From positions 1 to 48,402 of the forward strand of contig JABDCC010000012.1 of assembly GCA_013288335.1 (NCBI GenBank): a stretch of DNA of 48,402 nucleotides, read 5' to 3'. This DNA comes from Alphaproteobacteria bacterium (GTDB lineage: Bacteria > Pseudomonadota > Alphaproteobacteria > Rickettsiales > JABCZZ01). The translations under genes were made by a program, and so were the position numbers. Shown one piece after another: positions 18,030 through 29,049 of the stretch. The stretch's first letter is position 1, and every line of letters begins with the position of its first letter. The notes under the pieces are model-generated. The model had not been told where the DNA came from, did no database searches, and saw only the letters and a program-made list of their open reading frames with translations.

Positions 18030-20348
18030 TTAATTCCTGAGTGGCTTATTATTGGCGAGCATGAATTCTATGCGTGCGAGAGTGCCTTTGGTTTTCACCA
18101 GCTCCATAAACGCACCATGCTCTAAATCGAGCAATTGCTGTTCAGTGATGGTATCGATGATATCGGTATCGCCGCCCGATAAAATATCGGCAAGCCGTCT
18201 ACATATCACTACGTCGTGCGGAGTTGCTTTTCCGGTTGCAACAAATTGATCGAGCGCCATAAGCAATGCAGTTTTTGCAGTAGGCCCCGGAAGGTTTAAT
18301 GTTGCCGGTTCAGGAGGTGTGTAGTTTTCTGCCAAAGACAAGCAAAGTTGTTTTGCATCAGGCAGCAAACGCATACGGTTCATGGAAACCCGGCTTGCCT
18401 GATTCAGGATTTTCATATCTTTGGCGTCATCGGCGGAGCCGCCCACTTTTGCAGTAGCGATATACTCAAACACCTTGGCAATCGCAGGCATGGCGCTGCC
18501 TTGCGGCAAGCCCTGCATATGGCGCAGCAGCATTTCTTTGCAACCACCCCAACCTGGAATTAAACCGACGCCTACTTCCACGAGGCCGGGATAACTTTCA
18601 ATATTTGCTTGCACTGCATCGCTATGCAGCACAATTTCACAGCCGCCACCGAGCGCCATTCCCCCAAGCGCAGAGACAACAGGGAAGGGAGCGTATTTGA
18701 GTGACATGGTTGCGCGTTGGCCTTGTTTGATGATGTCAGAAATCATCGGCCACGCGGCCATGTTCGCGGCATATAAAATGAAACCAAGATTGGCGCCGAC
18801 GGAGAAATTATCACCATCACCCCCAATAACGAGTCCTTTGAAATCTTTTTTCACTATCTCAATGGATTTCTCAATTAATGTCATAATATCCGGATCGAGC
18901 GAATTCATTTTGGAGGTGAATTCAAAGCACGCAACGCCGTCACCAATATCCCACAGCGCTGCCGAGCCATTTTTAATGATGGGCTTGGCTCCCAGTTTTT
19001 TATCGGCAAGCGACCAGACACCTTCGGTTTGCGGCAGGGGTTGATAGTCACCTCCGCGTGTCATGTAGCTGCGTTTATTATCAATAACCTGATAAAGCGT
19101 TTTGCCATTGGCTTTGGTGAGTATTTCCGGCACGGGAATTTTTTCGGCTTCAAGCAGCTTGATAACATTGGCCACACCAATTTTATCAATCATCTCGAAT
19201 GGCCCCATTTTCCAGTTATAACCCCACTTCATTGTGTTATCGATGGAGTAAATATCATCGGAAATTTCGGGGATCAAAGAGGCGGCATAGACGAGTGTTT
19301 TTCCAAGTACTGCGCGTGCATATTGTCCGCCGATGTCAGGATGTGATAGTAGTCCGCCAATACCGGCTTTGGCAGCCGCTATACTTTCGAGTGACGCTTT
19401 TTTCTCTGGGCTGTACTCACCGGTTTTGAGGTTAATCACTTCTTTTACTTTTTTGCCGCCGTCTTTGTTGATGCGGTAAAATCCGCCCTTGCCTTTGCGG
19501 CCTGTATAACCGTCAGCAATCATTTTGGTGATAAGTTCTGGCTCTTTATATATGGCGCGGAATGCATCATTGGGAGGAAGCGTTGCAAGCATGGATTTTG
19601 CAATCAGCGGCATTAAATCAATGCCGATGAGATCAAATAACCCAAAGATCCCGGTCTTAGGAATTCCGACAGGCCTGCCCATGACGGCATCGGCTTCTTC
19701 CACCGAAATGCCAAGCCGCATGGCTTCGAGCACGCCGACCATCATCCAGAAAACGCCGATGCGGTTGGCAATGAACCCGGGCGTGTCTTTACAATCAACC
19801 ACGCCTTTGCCAAGCTTAACATCGGCGAATAATTTTATTTGTGCGTAAGTATCCTTATGGGTTTTTTCACCACCCACCATTTCGAGCAGGCGCATGAAAC
19901 GCGGCGGATTGAAAAAATGGGTAATGAGAAAATCCTGCTGGAACTGATCACTCATTCCTCCCAGTAAAATATGCAAGGGCAGGGTGGAGGTGTTGGAGGA
20001 AATCACCGAGCCTTTTTTACGCACCGCATCAATTTTTTTATAGACATCCTGCTTTACTTCGAGTTTTTCGAGCACTGCTTCAATGATCCAATCCACGTCT
20101 TTGAGCAGATCGAGGTTGTCTTCAAGGTTGCCGGTGGTGACTAATTTTACTTTGCTCTTATGGGTAAAGCCGGAAGGCTTATTGCCAAGTTGTTTCTCGA
20201 TGGCTTTTTCGGTAAGCACATTGCGAGCGGGTGCATTTGGCGGAACGATGTCGAGTAAGATGACAGGAATTCCTGCGTTGGCGATATGTGCGGCGATGCC
20301 GCTTCCCATGACACCGGAGCCTAAGACTGCGACTTTAGCAATGGCCAT
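18030..20348 (-). CDS. 3-hydroxyacyl-CoA dehydrogenase / enoyl-CoA hydratase (FadB-like)
   Basis: A 772-residue bifunctional beta-oxidation enzyme. The N-terminal NAD-binding 3-hydroxyacyl-CoA dehydrogenase half starts with VAVLGSGVMGSGIA. The dehydrogenase C-terminal domain includes NRIGVFWMM and GIFGLFDLIGIDLM. A crotonase (enoyl-CoA hydratase) domain is at the C-terminal end (GGMALGGGCEIVLH). This order is the reverse of E. coli FadB. I prefer ATG 20348, which has GGAGAG six bases upstream, over the longer frame from 20381. The thiolase partner is not in the window. It is followed by the MntA/HepT pair and the acyl-CoA dehydrogenase. Confidence 0.92.
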   Translation of the reverse strand: MAIAKVAVLGSGVMGSGIAAHIANAGIPVILLDIVPPNAPARNVLTEKAIEKQLGNKPSGFTHKSKVKLVTTGNLEDNLDLLKDVDWIIEAVLEKLEVKQDVYKKIDAVRKKGSVISSNTSTLPLHILLGGMSDQFQQDFLITHFFNPPRFMRLLEMVGGEKTHKDTYAQIKLFADVKLGKGVVDCKDTPGFIANRIGVFWMMVGVLEAMRLGISVEEADAVMGRPVGIPKTGIFGLFDLIGIDLMPLIAKSMLATLPPNDAFRAIYKEPELITKMIADGYTGRKGKGGFYRINKDGGKKVKEVINLKTGEYSPEKKASLESIAAAKAGIGGLLSHPDIGGQYARAVLGKTLVYAASLIPEISDDIYSIDNTMKWGYNWKMGPFEMIDKIGVANVIKLLEAEKIPVPEILTKANGKTLYQVIDNKRSYMTRGGDYQPLPQTEGVWSLADKKLGAKPIIKNGSAALWDIGDGVACFEFTSKMNSLDPDIMTLIEKSIEIVKKDFKGLVIGGDGDNFSVGANLGFILYAANMAAWPMISDIIKQGQRATMSLKYAPFPVVSALGGMALGGGCEIVLHSDAVQANIESYPGLVEVGVGLIPGWGGCKEMLLRHMQGLPQGSAMPAIAKVFEYIATAKVGGSADDAKDMKILNQASRVSMNRMRLLPDAKQLCLSLAENYTPPEPATLNLPGPTAKTALLMALDQFVATGKATPHDVVICRRLADILSGGDTDIIDTITEQQLLDLEHGAFMELVKTKGTLARIEFMLANNKPLRN

Positions 20349-20473
20349 TTTACTCTCCATGAAATTATGCGTGGAGATCACTATAACAATTTTTGCTAAG
20401 TTTGTGTAAATAATAATGAATTCAAATGAAAATTATTCACTTGCTCTGCTGCATTGCAGCAGAATTTTAGGAA

Positions 20474-21853
20474 TCAAATTTTATCCGCGAGTTTTTTATA
20501 TAATGTCGACTGGCCGATGCCGAGGAGTCTCGCGGTTTCTGGGATATTATCGTTTAGGCGTTCCATAGTGGCAGCGATCACCTCCATTTCAATATCGTCC
20601 CATTTTTTGGGTTTGCCATCGCCGCCGAGCAACGTTACGTAATGATTATTTTGGGCTGCCTCACGTTTTTGTTCACTCTGTCTCATCTTTATAAAATCCT
20701 GCTCGGTCAATTCCTCATGATCAGTAAGCACTACCGTGCGGTAAAGTAGATTTTCCAACTGACGTACATTGCCAGGCCAGCTTTGTGCGGTGAGCCACTG
20801 CATAGCTTGCTCGTTCACTCTTTTGGGGAATTTATTTTCGGTGGCGCAGAATTTTGCAAGTATATAACTCACTAAATCGGGTATGTCGTCATGACGGTTT
20901 TTAAGCGCCGGAATATGAATGGGGAGCACATTGAGGCGGTAATATAAATCCTCACGGAATCTTCCGCTTGCGACATCATCAACAAGATTACGATTGGTAG
21001 CAGAAATAATGCGCACATTTACTTTGACTGATTTTCCAGCACCCACCGGTTGCACTTCTTTTTGCTGTAAGACCCGGAGTAACTTCATTTGCATTTCGGA
21101 TTTTAGCTTGCCAATTTCATCGAGGAACAATGTACCGCCTTCGGCTTCGCGGAACTTGCCGATCTCACGCGCAATCGCCCCGGTAAACGAGCCTTTCTCA
21201 TGGCCAAATAATATACTCTCAATCAGATTATCGGGTATTGCACCGCAATTGATGGCGACAAATGCTCTGCCATCGCGATGACCTTCGCCGTGTATGGCGC
21301 GTGCGAGCAATTCTTTGCCAACACCACTTTCTCCGGTGATGAGCACAGGGATATCCGAATTTGCAGCGCGTTTGCCGAGTGCTACACATGTTGCAAGTCC
21401 ACCGCCTGCGCTGATTAAATCTGTAAATTGTCCTTGCCCGTCTTCCTTGCGCCTAATGCGCGCAAGCTCCCGACTTAGCGTGCGGATGGTCAGATGTTGA
21501 TTGATGGAAAGACGCAAGCGCTCACCATTAGTAGGCTTGGTAATAAAATCCGATGCGCCGAGTTTCATCAGTTCCACCGCATCTTCAATCTTGTTACTTG
21601 CGGTGAGAATAATAACAGGCAAGGAAGGGTAGATTGCTCTAATTCTGCTGAGTGCTTCTTTGCCATCCATTTTTGGCATATAAATATCAAGCAATACTAA
21701 ATCGATGGCAGGTTTTTCCGTATCCATCAAACGCGATAGCGCTTGGTCACCATTTCTTGCAAGTTCGGTTTCAAATCCATAACGCGCAAGCAATCGCGCA
21801 ACCGTTATAAGTTGGGTTTCTTCATCATCAACTATGAGTATCGTGCTTGGCAT
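20474..21853 (-). CDS. Sigma-54-dependent response regulator, NtrC family
   Basis: A 459-residue three-domain activator. The receiver domain (about 1-120) has the acidic DDEE pair, the phosphoacceptor Asp in LVLLDIYMPKMDG and the conserved Lys in ITKPT. The AAA+ domain has Walker A GESGVGKE, a sigma-54 contact loop GSFTGA (Ser in place of the first Ala of GAFTGA) and Walker B GGTLFLDEIG. The C-terminal Fis-type HTH contains ETARLLGIGQSTLYKKL. It should activate RpoN promoters when phosphorylated. No histidine kinase gene is nearby, so the input is unknown. It could regulate pilus or metabolic genes, but nothing here shows which. Confidence 0.93.
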   Translation of the reverse strand: MPSTILIVDDEETQLITVARLLARYGFETELARNGDQALSRLMDTEKPAIDLVLLDIYMPKMDGKEALSRIRAIYPSLPVIILTASNKIEDAVELMKLGASDFITKPTNGERLRLSINQHLTIRTLSRELARIRRKEDGQGQFTDLISAGGGLATCVALGKRAANSDIPVLITGESGVGKELLARAIHGEGHRDGRAFVAINCGAIPDNLIESILFGHEKGSFTGAIAREIGKFREAEGGTLFLDEIGKLKSEMQMKLLRVLQQKEVQPVGAGKSVKVNVRIISATNRNLVDDVASGRFREDLYYRLNVLPIHIPALKNRHDDIPDLVSYILAKFCATENKFPKRVNEQAMQWLTAQSWPGNVRQLENLLYRTVVLTDHEELTEQDFIKMRQSEQKREAAQNNHYVTLLGGDGKPKKWDDIEMEVIAATMERLNDNIPETARLLGIGQSTLYKKLADKI

Positions 21854-21897
21854 AGAGTAGCATTATATCATGCTACCTTTGGTTGAGATAGTAGTAT

Positions 21898-23373
<1,476 letters not shown>

Positions 23374-23526
23374 TCAACTTTGCGAGTTTCTAGCTGATTT
23401 GCGCCAAAATGTCACCTCAAAAATTTGAAATCCTCATAATATACTCAAATTATTGAGGCAAGGCCTTGAAAGAGTCAATAATGGTGCTATACAAAATCAA
23501 CTTTCTACAACCAAATGATGTATTTT

Positions 23527-24687
23527 ATGAAAAAAGAAACCTTAGTTACCACCATCGGGCGTGAGCCATACAAAAACAGCGGTGTTGTAAACCCGCCGGT
23601 TTACCGCGCTTCCACGATATTATTTCACACGCTCGAAGAGTTTGAAAACTGCGAAAGCGGCGACGGCATTTATCCGCTGGTATATGGTCGCTCCGGCACA
23701 CCTTCCACCCGCGCATTAGAAGAATCACTTGCCACACTCGACGGTGCTGATCATGCGATTGTGACTTCATCCGGGCAGGCAGCACTTGTGGTTGGTCTTA
23801 TGGGAATTTTGTCGCACGGCGATCATGTGTTGATTACCGACAATGTGTACGGCTCTATCCGTAAATTCTGCAAATATGAACTAGCAAGATTCGGTGTTGA
23901 AATCACTTTCTTCGATCCGATGATCGACGATATTACCCCGCTTTTGAAAGCCAACACCAAGATGGTGTATTGCGAAGCTCCGGGCTCGCTGACCTTTGAA
24001 GTGCAGGACATCAAAAAAATTGCAAAAGCAGCCCACGCACATGGCGCAGTAGTGATGGTCGACAACACTTGGGCAACGCCTTTATATCTCTGTGCTAAAG
24101 ATGTTGGTGCAGATATCACCGTGCATTCCTGCACGAAATATTTAAGCGGTCATTCCGACCTCGTGATGGGTTTAGTCACTTGCTCAAAAAAATATTTTCC
24201 GCAGCTGCGTCGAGTGTTTCGCAACTTAGGATCAAGCCCAGGTTCGGAAGAAGTGTATCTTGTAGCACGCGGACTTCGCACATTGCCAACGCGGCTCAAA
24301 CAGCATCAGGAAACTGGCATAGCACTTGCCAAATGGTTTGAAAAAAGACCAGAGGTGGCAAAAGTATTGCATCCTGCGTTTGCAAGTTGCCCGGGGCATG
24401 AAAACTGGAAACGCGATTTCAAAGGTGCGAGTGGATTATTCGGCGTGTTGCTGAAACCGTACCCGCACAAAGCGCTTGCTGCCATGATGGATGATATGAA
24501 ACTCTTTGGCATGGGCTTTAGCTGGGGCGGCTACGAAAGCCTGATGATTCCTTTTGTTCCTGAGCGTACTGCCAGCAAATGGAAACATGATGGCATCTGC
24601 CTGCGTGTAAATGCCGGCCTTGAACATATCGATGATCTGATAGCGGATTTAGAAGCGGGATTTAAAAGGCTTAATGCGGCTGCATAA
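23527..24687 (+). CDS. metC: Cystathionine beta-lyase
   Basis: A 386-residue PLP enzyme of the Cys/Met metabolism family. The N-terminus (MKKETLVTTIGREPYKNSG, then VNPPVYRAST), the AEESLATLDG-type start of the large domain, the PLP lysine in SCTKYLSGHSD and the alphaproteobacterial-type ending WGGYESLMIP match MetC, which splits cystathionine to homocysteine. Two earlier in-frame ATGs (23515, 23518) exist and none has a clear ribosome site. The chosen Met best fits the family. I saw no SAM-type riboswitch in the 150 bp upstream. Related lyases acting on other sulfur substrates remain possible. Confidence 0.9.
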   Translation: MKKETLVTTIGREPYKNSGVVNPPVYRASTILFHTLEEFENCESGDGIYPLVYGRSGTPSTRALEESLATLDGADHAIVTSSGQAALVVGLMGILSHGDHVLITDNVYGSIRKFCKYELARFGVEITFFDPMIDDITPLLKANTKMVYCEAPGSLTFEVQDIKKIAKAAHAHGAVVMVDNTWATPLYLCAKDVGADITVHSCTKYLSGHSDLVMGLVTCSKKYFPQLRRVFRNLGSSPGSEEVYLVARGLRTLPTRLKQHQETGIALAKWFEKRPEVAKVLHPAFASCPGHENWKRDFKGASGLFGVLLKPYPHKALAAMMDDMKLFGMGFSWGGYESLMIPFVPERTASKWKHDGICLRVNAGLEHIDDLIADLEAGFKRLNAAA

Positions 24688-24697
24688 GGGTAAATAA

Positions 24698-25717
24698 GTG
24701 ATCCCTGAATTGGAATTTAATAAAACGTTTGAGAAGATCAAAAAAGCAACAAACGATCCTGAGCAAATTCTTGTTACCCATATGTGGGAAAAGAAATGCG
24801 ATATTGAGGATATTGAAACGCGGCTTGGTGAAGTGGATAATCTGCTTGAAGTGACGGCAGGCAATACAGATGCTGTTTATAATGATGCTGGATATGTTGG
24901 CGAAATATTCTTCTCTCGCAACCAACGTGGCACAAAAGATGGCATGATTGGTCTTGCTACTTCACCAATTTATTCAAAAAAAGATGCTGAACTTTTTAAT
25001 ATGCATAGTAGTAGCGGGCCTTTGCTACTTAATCCCACCTCAGTATTTGTAAGCCCTCATGATGCATTTTCCACTTACTACGATGATGAAAATGTCATGC
25101 CTTCCGAAAAGGCATGGAAAGAAGGTGCACTTATGCATACTTTTTACAGAGATAATCCTCAGGAAAGAAGTAAACTGATTGGCACAGTAAGTGTGGTATT
25201 AGATGATTATTGGGATAAGTTTTTTAATGAAATAGTAAAAATGCAATTGCCTGATAATTTGAAGGACAGCGAACCCAAATATTTGAATCTTGATCCGCTT
25301 TCATCTCAAGTGCATGAAAATGCCGGAAAAGCCTATAAAAAATTACTCAATACGTTAAAAGCGAATCGTTGCGCGGAGGTTGCTGTAAACGCGAAACTTG
25401 AGCAATCAATCGGTATTGTGGCTCAAAATGCAAAAACTACGTATGTCGATCCGCTATCATGGAAAAATACATTTAATAATGATTTAAAGCTTGCCCGAAG
25501 TGTATATTTCGCATGCATAGAACATGAAGTGCTTACTGCAAAGTTTAAGAAATATAACATTGCGCATACACCTACCATTGTTATTTACCAGCAGCATGCA
25601 CGAGAAGAAGATCGTTTAATCCACTTCCCGCCTACTAAAAAAAATAAAGATATCGTATTGAAGGTATTGCGTGAGCGGGGCATTATTAAATCCAAAGATT
25701 CATGGGTTATGGAATAA
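24698..25717 (+). CDS. Unrecognised 339-residue protein at the head of the biotin run
   Basis: A cytoplasmic-looking protein without signal peptide or membrane segments. It starts at GTG 24698 with AAGGG 8 bases upstream. I do not recognise a family. Visible features are a moderately charged N-terminal half with a Ser/Gly stretch (MHSSSGPLLLNPTSVFVSPHD), a long helical central part and a C-terminal stretch THTPTIVIYQQHARE-like (AHTPTIVIYQQHARE). It lies 10 bp after metC and ends in a TAATG junction with bioH, so it is transcribed and probably translated with the biotin genes. Whether it takes part in biotin or methionine metabolism cannot be said. Confidence 0.7.
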   Translation: MIPELEFNKTFEKIKKATNDPEQILVTHMWEKKCDIEDIETRLGEVDNLLEVTAGNTDAVYNDAGYVGEIFFSRNQRGTKDGMIGLATSPIYSKKDAELFNMHSSSGPLLLNPTSVFVSPHDAFSTYYDDENVMPSEKAWKEGALMHTFYRDNPQERSKLIGTVSVVLDDYWDKFFNEIVKMQLPDNLKDSEPKYLNLDPLSSQVHENAGKAYKKLLNTLKANRCAEVAVNAKLEQSIGIVAQNAKTTYVDPLSWKNTFNNDLKLARSVYFACIEHEVLTAKFKKYNIAHTPTIVIYQQHAREEDRLIHFPPTKKNKDIVLKVLRERGIIKSKDSWVME

Positions 25718-26376
25718 TGACCATACTTTGCTTAACTGGCTGGCAGCAAAAGTATGACGCGCTGGCGGAAATCGCGCCCAAGGCCAGGCATTTTGATTAT
25801 GCAGCTTATGATAATGCGAGAGCAATGTTTGCTGCGTTACCCAAACAAGTTGACTTAGCGATTGGCTGGTCGCTTGGTGGGCAGTTGTTGGTGCAGGCAA
25901 TAGCAGGGGGATTTGTAAAAGCAAAAACATTATTGCTGATTGGCGCGCCGTTTCAGTGTATCGCCAGTAAAGATTTTCCGTATGGAATGTCGGCGGCAGA
26001 ATTTGGGGAGATACGCGAGAATTACCGCAAACATCCCAAAGAAATGGTCTTCCAGTTTAATACGCTTGTGGGAATGGGTAACCCCAAAACCGCGCGTATC
26101 ATTCAGAAACTCAATCAGGGTTCAGAGATCTGGAAAAACGGATTATACTGGCTTGATGAACTTGGTAAAACCAGTTGCGCGTCACTGGATTACTCCAAGT
26201 TTTCTAAAACCATAATACTGCATGGTGCGACCGATAAAATTATTAACCCGGCAAATGCTAATAAGTTTGCCGAAATCTTACCTGACTCTGAGCTCATTAT
26301 ATGGCAGGCTTGCGGACATGCTCCGCATTTACAAGATGCAGAGGGCTTACGAAATATAATTAAAGCCCATGTTTGA
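25717..26376 (+). CDS. bioH: Pimeloyl-ACP methyl ester carboxylesterase-like hydrolase
   Basis: A 219-residue alpha/beta hydrolase with the nucleophile elbow GWSLGGQ (about 50-56), a late Asp (GATDKIINP) and His (CGHAPHL), completing a Ser-Asp-His triad. Its place directly before bioC points to BioH, which removes the methyl ester from pimeloyl-ACP methyl ester at the end of pimelate assembly. ATG 25717 overlaps the upstream stop (TAATG), with GGA upstream. The longer frame from 25702 is less likely. The elbow is of the WSLGG type seen in BioH and BioG-like esterases. Confidence 0.82.
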   Translation: MTILCLTGWQQKYDALAEIAPKARHFDYAAYDNARAMFAALPKQVDLAIGWSLGGQLLVQAIAGGFVKAKTLLLIGAPFQCIASKDFPYGMSAAEFGEIRENYRKHPKEMVFQFNTLVGMGNPKTARIIQKLNQGSEIWKNGLYWLDELGKTSCASLDYSKFSKTIILHGATDKIINPANANKFAEILPDSELIIWQACGHAPHLQDAEGLRNIIKAHV

Positions 26377-27082
26377 TAAAAAACGCATAGCAGAGGATTT
26401 TTCAGCAGCAGCGGCAGAATATGATTTGCATGCCGATTTGCAGCAGCGTGTTCTTCATAATTTGTTAGATAAAATTCGATCATCAATTAGTCCGGCTTCA
26501 CACATTCTGGATGCGGGTTGCGGCACGGGAGGATTAGCGAAGCTGCTTCCAAAACATTCCATAACCCAGCTTGATATTGCCTATAACATGTGTTTGAGTG
26601 CTAAAAAATATGGCAATGCCATTAATGCCGATGTCAGTATTTTACCATTTGCTAATAATAGTTTTGATATTGTGTTTTCCTCTTTGGTTTTGCAATGGGT
26701 AGCGGACTGGCAGGCTGCACTCACAGAAATGCAAAGAGTTTTAAAGCCGGGTGGGGTGCTCGCCGTCGCGACATTCGGTGAAGGAACGCTTCATGAACTT
26801 AAGGAGAGTTTTGCGAGCATTGATGAAGCACGGAATGTTTCTCCATTCATATCGTCTGACTTATTTGAGTGTGAGACCATTGTCGAATATTATCCCAATC
26901 TTGAGTCGATCATGGTAAAATTAAAAGCAATTGGCGCACGCAATAAACTTAGCGGGCGCAGTAAAGTTCTTATGACCCGCAATAAAATGCAGAAGATAGA
27001 ACATTACTATAAAACACATTATGGTAGTAGTGCGGGATTACCGGTAACCTGGGAAGTATTATACTTTGTGAAACAAATATGA
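26369..27082 (+). CDS. bioC: Malonyl-ACP O-methyltransferase
   Basis: A 237-residue SAM-dependent methyltransferase. It has motif I ILDAGCGTGGLAKLL (about 48-62), a motif-II-like LDIAYNMCLSAK and a post-motif LVLQWVADWQAALTEMQRVLKPGG, all typical of BioC. BioC methylates malonyl-ACP so that fatty acid synthase can build the pimeloyl chain. It overlaps bioH by 8 bp and bioD by 4 bp, forming a compact unit. The N-terminal KKRIAEDFSAAAAEYD matches the BioC start. Confidence 0.9.
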   Translation: MFDKKRIAEDFSAAAAEYDLHADLQQRVLHNLLDKIRSSISPASHILDAGCGTGGLAKLLPKHSITQLDIAYNMCLSAKKYGNAINADVSILPFANNSFDIVFSSLVLQWVADWQAALTEMQRVLKPGGVLAVATFGEGTLHELKESFASIDEARNVSPFISSDLFECETIVEYYPNLESIMVKLKAIGARNKLSGRSKVLMTRNKMQKIEHYYKTHYGSSAGLPVTWEVLYFVKQI

Positions 27083-27750
27083 AAAAATATTTTGTAACCG
27101 CAACTGGAACCGGAGTCGGCAAGACGCTTATAACGGCGGCACTTACACATCAATTGCGCAAAGGTGGAAAAAAGGTAATCACGCTTAAACCGGTTATCAG
27201 CGGATTTGATGGTGGAGATATTGCGGGATCTGATACTGGCATATTGCTGCAAGCACAAGGGTTACCTCTCTCGCAAACGCATATTGATTTAATATCACCC
27301 TGGCGGTTTGCAGCGCCACTATCTGCTGATATGGCAGCGAAAGATGAAGGGAAAGAAATAGATTTTTCCTCTCTGGTTACATTTTGCAAAACGCAGAAAG
27401 ATTCTGATCGCTTACTCATTGAAGGGGTTGGAGGAGTCATGTCCCCACTTACACAAACACACACAGTGATTGATTGGATGATGGCGCTCCAGTTTCCGGT
27501 TATTCTAGTAACTGGCAGTTACCTCGGATCCATAAGTCATACTTTGACTGCATATAATATTATTGTCGCACGCAAACTTAAAGTTGTGGCCGTCATTATA
27601 AGTGAATCAGAGGAATCACCGGTTTCTGCAGAACGCACCAAAAATACTTTGCAGAATTTTTTACCGGCAGACATTCCTATCTCTGTGATTGCAAGGCTGG
27701 ATTATTCTTCCAATCTGTGGCAGACTGTTCCCAATCTTATAATATTATGA
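27079..27750 (+). CDS. bioD: Dethiobiotin synthetase
   Basis: A 223-residue P-loop enzyme with TATGTGVGKTLITAALTHQL at the N-terminus, LKPVISG as the substrate loop and LLIEGVGGVMSPL as the Walker B-like segment. BioD carboxylates diaminopelargonic acid to dethiobiotin using ATP. Starts and stops overlap with bioC (ATGA) and with the RDD gene (ATGA). The remaining biotin genes (bioF, bioA, bioB) are not in this window, so the pathway is split over at least two loci. Confidence 0.94.
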   Translation: MKKYFVTATGTGVGKTLITAALTHQLRKGGKKVITLKPVISGFDGGDIAGSDTGILLQAQGLPLSQTHIDLISPWRFAAPLSADMAAKDEGKEIDFSSLVTFCKTQKDSDRLLIEGVGGVMSPLTQTHTVIDWMMALQFPVILVTGSYLGSISHTLTAYNIIVARKLKVVAVIISESEESPVSAERTKNTLQNFLPADIPISVIARLDYSSNLWQTVPNLIIL

Positions 27751-28334
27751 CAGAAACAGAAAATATCCCTCCCATAATCCCCATAAAATATGCATCCTTT
27801 AACAGCAGGATGATTGCAACTGCTGTTGATATGTTCCTTATTATGCTGGTGGCAGAGCCGTGCATTGAATGGATTATGAATGCTCTTTTTACGCCATTTG
27901 ACATAGGTATGTTTTCCGCTGCAATTACTCCTGAAATAACGGAAGATCCGGATAAGGTATATTCGCAGTTATGGGCCGTCTTTCCTGCTTTCTGGAAGGT
28001 AGTTAAAGAACATCATCTGATTGAGCGTGCAGTTTTGGATAATGGATTGCAGTTTCTTTTTATCGCCGCTTATACCATCCCTTTCTGGATTAAATATTCT
28101 GCAACTCCTGGCAAAATCCTTTTGCGCCTGCAAATTCAGGATGCGGGTAGCGGATTATGTCTTACTCCGAAGCAAGCAATATTTCGGTTTATGGGCTATG
28201 TAATTTCATTTGTGCCCTTCACTCTGGGCTTTATATGGATCATGTTCAATAAGAAGAAACAAGGCTTTCACGACATGCTTGCAAAGACCGTGGTTATTGT
28301 GAAACCTAAGAAAATCAAATCCGCCGCTCGGTAG
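27747..28334 (+). CDS. RDD family membrane protein
   Basis: A 195-residue membrane protein with an RDD domain: SFNSRMIATAVDMFLIML at the start (Arg and Asp of the name), two further hydrophobic segments (LFIAAYTIPFWIKY and FMGYVISFVPFTLGFIWIMF), and the family ending KKKQGFHDMLAKTVVI. RDD proteins are small integral membrane proteins of mostly unknown role, some acting in ion exchange. ATG 27747 overlaps the bioD stop; the frame that opens at 27717 is longer than the family. It closes the biotin transcription unit. Confidence 0.88.
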   Translation: MTETENIPPIIPIKYASFNSRMIATAVDMFLIMLVAEPCIEWIMNALFTPFDIGMFSAAITPEITEDPDKVYSQLWAVFPAFWKVVKEHHLIERAVLDNGLQFLFIAAYTIPFWIKYSATPGKILLRLQIQDAGSGLCLTPKQAIFRFMGYVISFVPFTLGFIWIMFNKKKQGFHDMLAKTVVIVKPKKIKSAAR

Positions 28335-28446
28335 CAAAAAATTTCATAATACAACCTGATGTAGTGGTATATTCCCATATTGAAAATTTATGCCCATCAT
28401 TCTACCTGTATATAAATCAGTATGTTACGCGTGAAAAACCACTTTG

Positions 28447-28496
28447 GTGCAATGCACAATTTTTTTGATTGACGCAATGCAATATAGTGCTATTAT
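28447..28496 (+). promoter_or_regulatory. Phasin promoter with overlapping TGCAATGCA repeats
   Basis: A sigma-70-like promoter is readable: TTGACG at 28469-28474 and TATTAT at 28491-28496, with a 16-bp spacer, about 80 bp before the phasin start. Just upstream is an inverted repeat GTGCA-A-TGCAC (28447-28457), and a second GCAATGCA copy (28474-28481) overlaps the -35 edge. TGC-rich repeats of this sort are known targets of PhaR-type repressors of phasin genes; PhaR binding here is inferred. Confidence 0.55.
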
Positions 28497-28575
28497 CCCA
28501 GATGTAATTCTGAACTTAATTCAAAAAAACCAGAACGTACTATAACATAATTTTTAACTTTAAGGAGAGACTATC

Positions 28576-29025
28576 ATGGCTTCCAACCCATTTTCTGAGT
28601 GGACAAAAACTTTTGGAGAACTCAAAGCCCCAACTGTTGATGTTAACCAATTTATTGATTTTTACAAAAGCGGTGCTGAGTGCTTTACCAGCCTTTCACA
28701 GATTATGCATGACAGCGCACAGGCGATTGCGCGTCGTCAGGCGGAAATTCTCCGTTCAGATGCTGAACAAACTATGAAGGCGCTCAAAGACCTTACGAAC
28801 AACGCAACACATGAGAATGCTACCCAGAAATCTCAAAAATACGCTGATGTTGCTCAAAAATTCGTAGCAGGCAAAGTAACTGATATTCAGGATATTTTCA
28901 AAATGGTTACTGAAGCAAATAAAGAAGCTGCCGAAGTATTTGGCAAGCACATCGCTGAACAGACAAAGCAATTCTCGAGCAATGTTTCTTCTGCCGCTCA
29001 TGCTACCAAGAAAAAAGCTGCTTAA
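28576..29025 (+). CDS. Phasin family protein
   Basis: A 149-residue, almost entirely helical, Ala/Lys/Gln-rich protein of the phasin_2 type. It has the typical FGELKAPTVDVNQFIDFYKS start, a central ARRQAEILRSDAEQ helix, and a Lys-rich tail (ATKKKAA). Phasins coat polyhydroxyalkanoate granules. In bacteria without PHA, related proteins act as general stress or surface-active proteins. A strong AAGGAGAG ribosome site precedes ATG 28576, and the gene has its own promoter and terminator, so it is probably strongly expressed. No PHA synthase is in the window. Confidence 0.88.
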   Translation: MASNPFSEWTKTFGELKAPTVDVNQFIDFYKSGAECFTSLSQIMHDSAQAIARRQAEILRSDAEQTMKALKDLTNNATHENATQKSQKYADVAQKFVAGKVTDIQDIFKMVTEANKEAAEVFGKHIAEQTKQFSSNVSSAAHATKKKAA

Positions 29026-29049
29026 TACATAAGCTTTTAAGTCTATACG

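Noticed and set aside
23374-23526. SAM-type riboswitch before metC
   Set aside because: No convincing paired core was found in the 150-bp gap.
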